Shown here: piece by piece, positions 38,157 to 46,180 of the stretch
How positions within the stretch are numbered: position 1 is the stretch's first letter
Layout of the letters: the number at the start of each line of letters is the position of its first letter
Source: Jejuia pallidilutea
GTDB lineage: Bacteria > Bacteroidota > Bacteroidia > Flavobacteriales > Flavobacteriaceae
Reading direction: 5' to 3'
Assembly: GCF_002973595.1 (NCBI RefSeq)
Contig: NZ_PVEO01000002.1
Span: forward strand, 124,001 to 188,000
Length of the DNA stretch: 64,000 bases
Position numbers and translations under genes: made by a program
Notes under the pieces: generated by a model
Told to the model about the DNA's origin: nothing
Databases searched by the model: none
The model's input: the letters and a program-made list of their open reading frames with translations, nothing else

Positions 38157-38263
38157 ATCACCTTGTTCATTTTTTTCTTGACGACTAAAAATTTTTGTTT
38201 TACTCACAAAGGGGTGGGGATTCCCCTTTGCTCAAGTATGGGTGGGGGTATTGAGAAGGTGAT
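38157..38263. other. Nested inverted repeats with G-runs; candidate oriT or replication site
   Basis: No gene from 38086 to 38308. ATCACCTT (38157-38164) and AAGGTGAT (38256-38263) form an outer inverted repeat. Inside, CAAAGGGG (38207) pairs with CCCCTTTG (38223-38230), and GGGGA-T-TCCCC offers a competing pairing. Four G runs follow on the + strand (38211-38214, 38216-38219, 38240-38242, 38244-38248), with two similar words GGGGTGGGGATT and GGGTGGGGGTATT. This stands out in a region otherwise near all A and T. Such structures are usual for oriT, plasmid origins or single-strand origins. No relaxase is encoded here. Confidence 0.45.
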
Positions 38264-38308
38264 GCGTGTTTGAATTATTCTTACCAGAAAAAAAATTTTA
38301 AAAAAATT

Positions 38309-39037
38309 TTAGCTCAATGGATCTAATTCGTCGGCTTTTTTATTTGCCCATTCTAAATATTCATTAACCTCATTTTCAGTAACGTCTGACTCTGATAATT
38401 TTGATTTATATGCCTGTAGGTAAGAACGAATAATATTTGCAGTTTTATAGCTTTCAGCATCAGACAAAAGTTTATGGTACTTTTCTTTTTCTATAGCTAT
38501 TTGCTTGAGTTTTTCTTCTTATAGGATTCTTTGAGCTTCCTTTTTTTCTTCTTCAATTTTTTGCTGTTTGCGTAATTCTGCCCACCTTAAACTATCTTTT
38601 TCTATGAACTTATAAATTACTTCAAGATAGTCCTCTAAACTCTTAGAATCTTTTTCCAACCAACCCTTACGAGCGTAACTGCCTACTTGAAATTCTAGTT
38701 TTTCACTTTTTACATATGGATTAGTTCCATACCCAGAAGAATCTTTAATTCGTTTCCTAAAATATTTCTGCCGTAGATTAATTTCTGTTAGTTGTCCATA
38801 CATTTCGATATGACATAGTTGGTATTCAAATTTTATAGTATGGTTGTTTTCTTCAAGTTTCTTAACGAGCTTATCCATAAACATCAAAGCCCTTCTTCTT
38901 AATTTTGGTTCTGTATGTATTGGTAGAAACTGACTATTAAACTTTTTCCATTCTTCCCAACTCACGTTCTTTTCCTTATCCAGTCTTTCTAATTCAAGTT
39001 CGGTTTTTTGGACGAGTGGATGATATTTTTTAGGCAT
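38309..39037 (-). pseudogene. Unknown helical protein interrupted by an in-frame TAA
   Basis: The first part (39037-38519) codes 172 residues: RRRALMFMDKLVKKLEENNH, then a basic middle and a coiled C-terminus ending EEKKEAQRIL. A TAA at 38521-38519 follows, but the same frame continues for 69 codons (EEKLKQIAIEKEKYHK..., ending ANKKADELDPLS) to a second TAA at 38311. The continuation keeps the same Lys/Glu coiled coil and ends with a W-A-x3-A-D-x-L-DPL type motif that I remember from long homologues of this family in other bacteria. GAA to TAA is the simplest cause. Either a broken gene or a shortened one. Confidence 0.7.
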
Positions 39038-39158
39038 ATTTTTAACGCTTAATCTACGTTATTCAATTATGAAATTATTTTATATTATAAACGTAGCACA
39101 ATTTAAAAGGATAGTTTCCTAAATAAAGAATCACAATAACACTTAGTTTAAGAGTTAA

Positions 39159-39608
39159 TTAGTTGTCATTTTTTCTTTGTAGAGATAACATTTTTTGCGG
39201 TGAAACCACAGGTAAGATTATACCCTGCATATTAGTATTGGATAAACGCTCAAAAATAATACCTCTAGCTGTAGAAAAACTTATACCCAATAAAGTAGCT
39301 ATGAAAAGTCCAGAAAAAACAGGTAAATCATCCTCATTTAATTCAAAGTGTTCATTAAGACCATCAACCCTAAAATGAAAATCAAAAACAAAACGAGCTT
39401 TAGCTTCTGAGGAAACTTGATCATGAATTAAATCAATAAATAACCCAATTTTCACTCTTTCATCTTTTAAATTATGCATTGTGTTATGGGCTATATTAAT
39501 CTTAAAATTATTTTGCCCTTTTTGCTGTAAGTCTTTAATCGAACTTTCCACAATATTTATATGGAAAAGATGAATTTTTTCAGGGTCTATTTTAGCTTGA
39601 TTACTCAT
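39159..39608 (-). CDS. SecB-like chaperone of a toxin-antitoxin-chaperone system
   Basis: A 149-residue protein that resembles SecB in its plan: a beta-strand rich body (KINIAHNTMHN, KARFVFDFHFRVDG, LPVFSGLFIATLLG), then a helix with ARGIIFERLSNTNMQGIILPVVSP, similar to the SecB C-terminal REcITsmxxRGtFPqlxLxPVNF pattern. Sequence identity is low, so this rests on pattern and context. It is the third gene behind a RelE/HigB-like toxin and an HTH antitoxin (2 bp after the antitoxin stop), the order known from Mycobacterium tuberculosis HigB1-HigA1-SecBTA. It would fold and protect the antitoxin. Confidence 0.65.
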   Translation of the reverse strand: MSNQAKIDPEKIHLFHINIVESSIKDLQQKGQNNFKINIAHNTMHNLKDERVKIGLFIDLIHDQVSSEAKARFVFDFHFRVDGLNEHFELNEDDLPVFSGLFIATLLGISFSTARGIIFERLSNTNMQGIILPVVSPQKMLSLQRKNDN

Positions 39609-39610
39609 TT

Positions 39611-39985
39611 TTAAATAGCCTCACTAAAAGTTGTTTCTTCATAGTCATTTATAGCATCCTCCAAATCTCCACCCTGAATAGATCCTAAATAAACGTATTC
39701 TATTTCTTTGATTGGTTCTATATTGATTAGATTAATATTTAGAACCTCTTCCATTTTTGTGATACTCTTCAAAGTAAGGTTATGCAAACCAGATAACCAT
39801 TTAGAGACTTCAGATGGTGATTTTCCCAACATGGCTGCAAATTCTTTTTTCTTAATACCACGTTCTTTCAGTACAGAACATACCTTTACCGTTATAGCTA
39901 AATTGCGTTCAACAAATCTATCTATTTCAGTATTTTGATTAGCCTCTAGCCAGTTATCTAATATGTTGTTTTTCGGGAATTTCAT
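39611..39985 (-). CDS. HTH antitoxin (HigA-like) with C-terminal extension
   Basis: A 124-residue protein from the ATG at 39985, 2 bp after the toxin stop (a TTG two codons upstream would overlap it). The XRE helix-turn-helix is about residues 33-86 (KKKEFAAMLGKSPSEVSKWLSGLHNLT). About 38 residues follow (EYVYLGSIQGGDLEDAINDYEETTF), longer than a bare HigA and partly hydrophobic. In TAC systems such a tail (chaperone-addiction region) makes the antitoxin depend on the SecB-like protein. Likely binds the two operators before the toxin gene. Confidence 0.75.
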   Translation of the reverse strand: MKFPKNNILDNWLEANQNTEIDRFVERNLAITVKVCSVLKERGIKKKEFAAMLGKSPSEVSKWLSGLHNLTLKSITKMEEVLNINLINIEPIKEIEYVYLGSIQGGDLEDAINDYEETTFSEAI

Positions 39986-39987
39986 AA

Positions 39988-40512
39988 TCAATAAAAGAGT
40001 TTAAATTTTTCATCGCATTCAATCAAAGTACAATCTTCGTTCCAAATTATATCTTTATCTCTGAATGCTTGGTCTATTGCCTTTGTCAGTTGATTAGCCA
40101 ATAAGAAGTGTGTTTTTACGTTTGGGCAGTCTTGAGCATACTTTGCTGTTTTAACATCTCCACTAAACAAAAAGACCACACCCTCACTAGCTCGTAAACA
40201 ATACAATCTTAGAGTGTTGTTTTTCTTTTTGCCATTTTCGATATAATACGGTTTTTTGTCTTTGCCAACTGGTGGTAATGCAGAAGCATCAGCTGTGAGT
40301 GCTTCATTTCTGAAAAAACGGTTCTGTGCGCCATACTTTTTTCCGATTACTTGCAACCATCTAAGTATATGATATAGTTTATTTTTATTAACACCCTCAT
40401 GTTGTTTAACAAACTTTTCAAATAAAGTTTCTTTATTATCGTCTAATGCAACTGAATAATAAGCAACTTTATTATACTTAAATAATGGTTTTATGTGTGC
40501 AAATTTATTCAC
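39988..40512 (-). CDS. RelE/HigB-like toxin of the TAC operon
   Basis: A 174-residue basic protein; start GTG at 40512. The C-terminal half has strands and helix like RelE/HigB ribonucleases: NNTLRLYCLRASEGVVFLFSG and KTAKYAQDCPNVKTHFLLANQLTKAIDQA. The N-terminal half is longer than in most HigB and Lys-rich. First gene of a three-gene operon with antitoxin and SecB-like chaperone. It would cut mRNA at the ribosome when freed; catalytic residues were not identified with certainty. It is 84 bp downstream of the DUF262 gene, on the same strand. Confidence 0.68.
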   Translation of the reverse strand: MNKFAHIKPLFKYNKVAYYSVALDDNKETLFEKFVKQHEGVNKNKLYHILRWLQVIGKKYGAQNRFFRNEALTADASALPPVGKDKKPYYIENGKKKNNTLRLYCLRASEGVVFLFSGDVKTAKYAQDCPNVKTHFLLANQLTKAIDQAFRDKDIIWNEDCTLIECDEKFKLFY

Positions 40513-40553
40513 TTATAAGTTAATCTACAAATATTTTTCACTTTTAAGTTAAT
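40508..40553. promoter_or_regulatory. Paired operator repeats at the TAC promoter
   Basis: TTCACTTATAAGTTAAT (40508-40524) and TTCACTTTTAAGTTAAT (40537-40553) are direct repeats 29 bp apart, each with a palindromic core (ACTTATAAGT, ACTTTTAAGT). The first overlaps the toxin start codon. Typical of antitoxin autoregulation. Confidence 0.65.
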
Positions 40554-40596
40554 TTTATGATGTAATTGTTTTTATTAAAGTTGTCTATTTTGCTTA

Positions 40597-42441
40597 TTAA
40601 TTTAAACTATTACACAATTTCTCAACTTGTTTATATAGTTGTTTAGTCCTTTCCACTATAAAGGTATCAAAATCATCTTTCTTTAATAATTCAATCATGC
40701 TTTCATCTATAAATTGTGATTTCATTATATCTATAAATTCATCTTCTTTACCTGCCAATTTATATTCTTCTTGAAAATCAGCTATATATTCACTAGGTAA
40801 TTTAGAACCTATTTTATTATTATTTGTTTCCTTAGTCAACAGAGCGATATTTGCAATATTATTAATAATATCATCGTATTTATGATTCTCAAACCGTTTT
40901 ACAATTTGCTTACCTAATTTTGATTTCTTTGGAAATATATGATGTTCCTCTAGTCTGTTTTTGCCAGAAACACTTCTTGACGGTTTAAACCCGCTATAAA
41001 AATCTTTTGCATTATTTGATTTAAGCAGTAAAATTATGGCTCTATATATTTGTTGACTTTTATTGGAATAATAAGCATCAAACAACTGCAAATTAGAAAC
41101 GGAAGAATTAGCTAAGTAATTAAAATTCCTAGTGTTTTCATTAGTCAATTTTTGTAACTTTTGATCGTAGTCCGTTTTTGAGTCGATAAGTAGATTAAAG
41201 TCCTTTGCAATCCTTTCGCTTTGCGCTCCTGGATAACGATTCTTTAAAAGAGTATTCCAAAACCATGATTTTAGAAATTCATTTTGCTTAACATCCAATG
41301 TCTTAAAATGTGAAATTGCGCCAGCTAAGAATTTCATTAAAGGATTATATCTATTTAATTCAGCAGTTTCGATGAAAAAATGATTGTTCATAAATTGAAC
41401 TAAAGAATGAAACTTATCATGCAATAACTTGGTGTTTGCTTTTAAGACATCTGTATTTAATTTTAATACCTCACTACCGATAAATTTCTTTTGTAGCATT
41501 ATTGTTGTGAGTTGAAGCATATCTTTATTATCAATCAATAAATCTACCTTGTCTAACTCTAAATTTTCAATGTTATCAAAGTAATTATTACTCACTGTAC
41601 CATCATAGTTAATTATATTATAGAACGTTCTTAAATCAAAAAATCCCTCATCAAATTTTCGATAGGTTTTGGCAACCATAATATCAAATATTGATAGTTT
41701 AGTATTCTTGGTGTTAATACGCTCAAAAACTTCAAGTACTTCTTCCAAAGAACCTTTTTGTTCTATTTCATATACTTTTCTATATAATATTTCTTTTTCT
41801 AACTCTTTTAATTTTTTATTGTAATCATTTTTAAACCGTAACATTTTAATTTCTTCGTCTTGATCATCGGTATCAAACCATTCTTCAACTTCTTCATCAT
41901 CGAAACTATAAGCATGTTTAATTTTTACAAAACGGTGTCCGAATTTTGCATATAATTCTTTCTCAGTATATTCTTTTAACATGATTGGGGCTTGAGGGTC
42001 ATCAAGGTTGTCAAATTTTTCATCATCATATATCCACCTTAATTCTGCATCTTCCCCTTTATACTCTGAGTCCCAATACAGATTAAGAACTTCTCGTTTA
42101 CGTGTGTTATTACCTCTATAAATATCCTTGTTTGTAAAAGCTAATGTTAAAGCTGTAGTTCTCTGCTGACCATCTAATAAATATGTTACATCTTCCTGTT
42201 TGTCTTCAGGTATCTTTATATCCTTTACTTTTGCACCAACAGCTCTTCTTGCCAATTCATCTCCACCTTTCCAAATAAGAATAGAGCTAATAGTGTAGTT
42301 TCTATGTAAACTATCTATCAATAACCGTACTTGATTTTTATCCCATACAAATGGTCGTTGAAACTCTGGTAACCAGACCTGTTCTTTATAAGCTACATCA
42401 ATTAAATCCTTAATATTAAAATCCTTATTAGTATTACTCAT
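40597..42441 (-). CDS. DUF262/HNH restriction-like protein (GmrSD type)
   Basis: A 614-residue protein. N-terminal DUF262 domain (ParB/Srx-like nucleotide-binding fold) with LPEFQRPFVWDKNQV and LLDGQQRTTAL (D90). The C-terminal DUF1524-type HNH domain has EEHHIFPKKS (H500, H501) and NIANIALLT...N. The two domains are those of GmrS and GmrD, which together cut DNA with glucosylated hydroxymethylcytosine; here they are one chain. DUF262-HNH proteins are also seen in other phage-defence settings, so the DNA modification it recognises is unknown. 24 bp downstream of the metallopeptidase gene, in the restriction operon. Confidence 0.88.
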   Translation of the reverse strand: MSNTNKDFNIKDLIDVAYKEQVWLPEFQRPFVWDKNQVRLLIDSLHRNYTISSILIWKGGDELARRAVGAKVKDIKIPEDKQEDVTYLLDGQQRTTALTLAFTNKDIYRGNNTRKREVLNLYWDSEYKGEDAELRWIYDDEKFDNLDDPQAPIMLKEYTEKELYAKFGHRFVKIKHAYSFDDEEVEEWFDTDDQDEEIKMLRFKNDYNKKLKELEKEILYRKVYEIEQKGSLEEVLEVFERINTKNTKLSIFDIMVAKTYRKFDEGFFDLRTFYNIINYDGTVSNNYFDNIENLELDKVDLLIDNKDMLQLTTIMLQKKFIGSEVLKLNTDVLKANTKLLHDKFHSLVQFMNNHFFIETAELNRYNPLMKFLAGAISHFKTLDVKQNEFLKSWFWNTLLKNRYPGAQSERIAKDFNLLIDSKTDYDQKLQKLTNENTRNFNYLANSSVSNLQLFDAYYSNKSQQIYRAIILLLKSNNAKDFYSGFKPSRSVSGKNRLEEHHIFPKKSKLGKQIVKRFENHKYDDIINNIANIALLTKETNNNKIGSKLPSEYIADFQEEYKLAGKEDEFIDIMKSQFIDESMIELLKKDDFDTFIVERTKQLYKQVEKLCNSLN

Positions 42442-42465
42442 TCTTTATTCAAGTTTGTTTTTTAT

Positions 42466-43119
42466 TTAAAGGCTATTCCCATAAGTGTCTAACCATTTTA
42501 TAGCTGCTTTATAATCTGGGTAAAAACTACGTAACAATACCCAAAATTTTATTTTATGGTGTTTCACCAATGTATGTACTAACTCATGAATGATTAAGTA
42601 ATCTATAACAAATTTAGGTGCTTTAATCAATCTCCAGTTGTATGATATATTATTATCAGTTGAACAGTTGCCCCACTTCTTTTTAGGGCTTCTTATGTAA
42701 ATATCGTTGTAAGAAAAACCAAACCTATCAGCTAACTCCTCTGTACGTGCTACTAAATATTTACGAGCCTGTTTCTTATACCACTGGTCTTGTGTTTTTT
42801 TATCTAATAAATCTTTCTTACTTCTGATAGTGAAAAACTGATGGTCTATAATGCTTTTATACTCATAAGTATCATCATAAAAATAGCTATACCTTTGTCC
42901 AAAAAGTAATAGTTGATTACGTTGTAATTTTATTTTGGACTTTTTAGCAAAGAACTTTTGATTTTTCTCTATCCAATATTTACGCTTTTCTAATAGCTCA
43001 CTTATTGAATCTTCTGGAAATGTCAATGGGACTATTAACCTAACAGACTGATCTTCGTTAACCTTAAGCCTAGCATGCTTTACATCTTTACGTATTATAT
43101 TTACTTGATTTGTAGTCAT
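42466..43119 (-). CDS. YgjP/DUF45-type metallopeptidase of the restriction operon
   Basis: A 217-residue zinc protein with the HELVHTLVKHH motif (H178, E179, H182) and the upstream KKWGNCS, as in the YgjP (DUF45, SprT-like) family. Such genes are often the last or middle member of type I restriction operons; the job there is not known, possibly proteolysis of the restriction complex or of blocked proteins on DNA. The start overlaps the hsdR stop by one base, so they are coupled. Confidence 0.85.
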   Translation of the reverse strand: MTTNQVNIIRKDVKHARLKVNEDQSVRLIVPLTFPEDSISELLEKRKYWIEKNQKFFAKKSKIKLQRNQLLLFGQRYSYFYDDTYEYKSIIDHQFFTIRSKKDLLDKKTQDQWYKKQARKYLVARTEELADRFGFSYNDIYIRSPKKKWGNCSTDNNISYNWRLIKAPKFVIDYLIIHELVHTLVKHHKIKFWVLLRSFYPDYKAAIKWLDTYGNSL

Positions 43120-46100
43120 TAATCAATCTTATAGTTTTTAACGACTATTTTCATTATTTGAGCAATTAGCTCTTCTTCTTCATCAATTCCTAAATGCATA
43201 TACTTGTTTTGTGAGGCAAAAATTTCTACCCCAACTGTTAAGCGTTGTATTTCATTAGGTATGTCTTGCCAACCTATAAATAACTTAGGTTTAATGGCTA
43301 CTTCATATAATTCATTTGCAAATTCTTTACATAATTTCTCATCAAAACGGTCTTTGAAGTGATTTTGTAATAATGTAAATATCTCAAAGCGACCTTTATC
43401 TTCAAACCCCATTTTTTGTGGTAAAGTAGCTATATCGTCTAATTCTGAATATAAGGCACTTAATTTATCTATTAAATCTTCTATAGCTTCATTTTCATTC
43501 TTTTTAGACTCAATTAAGGCATCTAATCTTTCTTGAAAAGCAATGTAAATTGGGCTACCAGACTCATTAACCCTAATTACGGTTTCAATATCCCTAATGA
43601 TTTTTTCAGCTTTATCATGAGGGTTTAGTTTACTATCTTTTAATTTATCTAAATAGTTTGAATCTATATTTATTGCTGGTAGATGTCCTTTAAAATCTAA
43701 TAGCTTAGATGACTCTTCAATTAATTTTCTAGTTTTTTGAGCATAAATTTCAGCATCAAAATCTATACGTCTAAATTCTTCTAAGTAAATTTCATAAATA
43801 GCATTTAACCATAAGTATTTATCTCTTGAAGATTTCAGAGATGGATGTGGTGAGATGGCTTCCCACAATTGTAATACTTCCTTATATTCTTGCTCAAATT
43901 TACCTTGGTCTAAAGTGCTTAATACTCTTGTGATTTCTATAGCACATTCATAAGTATCCTCTAATTTGATATGAGCAAAAGATTTCATAACATCATCTAA
44001 AACTTTAGGAAACTGCTCTGCTAAAGTATCTACATCTTCAAACTCTCCAATATCTTCAGGGTCATAATTTAAGGCTTCGGTATAATTAGTAAATACACCT
44101 ACATAATCTACAATACGACCAAATTCTTTTGATAAGCCAGTAATTTTATTGTCATAAGGTCTGTTGGTTCTTGCTACCGCTTGTAATAAATTATGATCTC
44201 GGATTGGACTATCTAAATACATTGTTTGCTCAATAGGTGCATCAAAACCTGTTAAAAGCATATTGCAAACAATTAGTATTTTAAGATTATTTCCTTTTTC
44301 TAATTCCTCCTTTGTGATTGGCTTTTTAAAATTTTTAATAAGCCTTTTGCGCTCTTTATCTTCTTTGTAATGTGGCTCGAAGAGTTGGTATTTTTCATCA
44401 TCTTCATAGTGTCCTGTTGAGAATATTACAGCCACTTCTGATGGGTCAAAATATCCCATTAATGTATCATAATACTTAACACATGCTTCTTTATCACATG
44501 CTACAATTTGAGCTTTAAAACCTTGCGGCTCTACGGTTTCCCTGAAGTCTTTTGCTATATCTTCAGCTAATACATCTACACGTTCAGGATGTTTTAAAAA
44601 GACTTTCCAAGGTTGTACTTTTCGTTCTACTAATTTCTTTTCGTCTTCAGTTAAATCAGCAGTTATCTCTTCGTAACCTTTTTTTAATTTTTCTTTATCT
44701 AAAAACCATTCTTGTGGACCAAATGTGTAACGTATTTTTTTTGTAGCTCCATCATCAATAGCATCTTTAATACCATATTTATCCAAGTAATATTCATGTC
44801 CTTCTTCTTTCTTTATCCCAAATTCTTTATGTGTTTTTGGAATTGGTGTTCCTGTAAATGCAAAGCGTCTTGCATTTGGTAAAGCATTTTGCAGTTCGAT
44901 TTGAAAATCTCCATATTGTGTTCTGTGAGCTTCATCAATAAGAATGATCACATTGTCTCTTACATCTTTTGCTTCTCCTAACTCTCTAAATTTTTGAATG
45001 GTAGTTATATATACACCTGAAGGTGCTTTTTCTATAATGTATTTTAAATCTCCAATGTTATTAACTGGTCTTGCATTAGGAAACTCGCAATCATCAAAAG
45101 TACCTCCTATTTGTTCTCTTAAATCTTTACGGTCAACTACTATATAAATTGTTGGGTCTTTTAGTTTTTCTTCTTGTGTTAGCTTTTGTGCTGTATAAAG
45201 CATTGTTAAACTTTTACCAGAACCTTGTGTGTGCCATATAACACCTTGTTTTAAATCGGTATCTCTAACTCTTTCAACAATTTTATTGGCTGCACGTAGC
45301 TGTTGGTAACGAGCTACTTTTTTAATAACTTTTGATTCATTACGTTCAAAAACAATAAAGTTTTTAAGTATATCTAAAACTCTTGCTGGTTGTAACAGTC
45401 CAATAATTCCTAATTTCATTTTTTCTAAAACTTCACCGTTTGGTAAAGTTTGCACCTTAAAATGAAAGTATCCATCGTCTTTTTTCTCTACTTCACATAA
45501 ATCATTTTTAGAGTCTAAAATGGGATTTGTTGATGACGTGTCTATCACAGTATTTTTCCATTCACCAAAGTATGATTGAGATGCACCAGGTACACCAAAC
45601 TTTGTTATACGACCATTACAAGCCACTCCAAAACAATGGCACATAAATAATTTTTCTGCACGTTGGTGATATGTAGAAAACTGTTTTACACCTTCAACCC
45701 AATTTGTACCTTTTCTTGCTCTTTGTTTTGCTTCTATAGGAATTAAAGGCAAACCATTTACCAAAAGCATTATATCTGTTTTAACCATTTTATACCCTTG
45801 TACCCAATATTGATTGGTTACTATAAAATCGTTTTTCCAAATATTTTTAAAATCTATAATTGCAATTTCTATATCATCACCTTCATAAGCTATTGTAGAT
45901 GTTTTGGCTATACGGTTTAAAAATTGTTCATTTCCTAATATAGGGCTAGGATTGTTCAAAATATGCAATAATTGATCTATTGCAATTTGAGCAACGTCTT
46001 TAGAAACATTATTTATTTTTTGAACTTTATTGAGTAAAATATCTTCTATAACAGGCACAGAAAATGGACGATTATATTTTTTAAGTTGACTATTAGGTAT

Positions 46101-46175
46101 GTATTGCCAACCCATTTTAGAAAGCCATTCTATGACTGGCTTTTCTGCACCTTTAAATTCTGATAATTTACCCAT
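43119..46175 (-). CDS. hsdR: Type I restriction enzyme, R subunit
   Basis: A 1018-residue motor nuclease, normal length. N-terminal nuclease domain with D134-x13-E148-A-K150 (PIEAKQR); helicase motifs HTQGSGKSLT (K321), LIDEAHR (D414) and FTGTPI; motif VI around QAVARTNRP; helical C-terminal part that docks on HsdM. It translocates DNA and cuts it when the recognition site is unmodified. 5 bp after hsdS and one base overlap with the next gene, all co-transcribed. Confidence 0.96.
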   Translation of the reverse strand: MGKLSEFKGAEKPVIEWLSKMGWQYIPNSQLKKYNRPFSVPVIEDILLNKVQKINNVSKDVAQIAIDQLLHILNNPSPILGNEQFLNRIAKTSTIAYEGDDIEIAIIDFKNIWKNDFIVTNQYWVQGYKMVKTDIMLLVNGLPLIPIEAKQRARKGTNWVEGVKQFSTYHQRAEKLFMCHCFGVACNGRITKFGVPGASQSYFGEWKNTVIDTSSTNPILDSKNDLCEVEKKDDGYFHFKVQTLPNGEVLEKMKLGIIGLLQPARVLDILKNFIVFERNESKVIKKVARYQQLRAANKIVERVRDTDLKQGVIWHTQGSGKSLTMLYTAQKLTQEEKLKDPTIYIVVDRKDLREQIGGTFDDCEFPNARPVNNIGDLKYIIEKAPSGVYITTIQKFRELGEAKDVRDNVIILIDEAHRTQYGDFQIELQNALPNARRFAFTGTPIPKTHKEFGIKKEEGHEYYLDKYGIKDAIDDGATKKIRYTFGPQEWFLDKEKLKKGYEEITADLTEDEKKLVERKVQPWKVFLKHPERVDVLAEDIAKDFRETVEPQGFKAQIVACDKEACVKYYDTLMGYFDPSEVAVIFSTGHYEDDEKYQLFEPHYKEDKERKRLIKNFKKPITKEELEKGNNLKILIVCNMLLTGFDAPIEQTMYLDSPIRDHNLLQAVARTNRPYDNKITGLSKEFGRIVDYVGVFTNYTEALNYDPEDIGEFEDVDTLAEQFPKVLDDVMKSFAHIKLEDTYECAIEITRVLSTLDQGKFEQEYKEVLQLWEAISPHPSLKSSRDKYLWLNAIYEIYLEEFRRIDFDAEIYAQKTRKLIEESSKLLDFKGHLPAINIDSNYLDKLKDSKLNPHDKAEKIIRDIETVIRVNESGSPIYIAFQERLDALIESKKNENEAIEDLIDKLSALYSELDDIATLPQKMGFEDKGRFEIFTLLQNHFKDRFDEKLCKEFANELYEVAIKPKLFIGWQDIPNEIQRLTVGVEIFASQNKYMHLGIDEEEELIAQIMKIVVKNYKID

Positions 46176-46180
46176 GTTGA

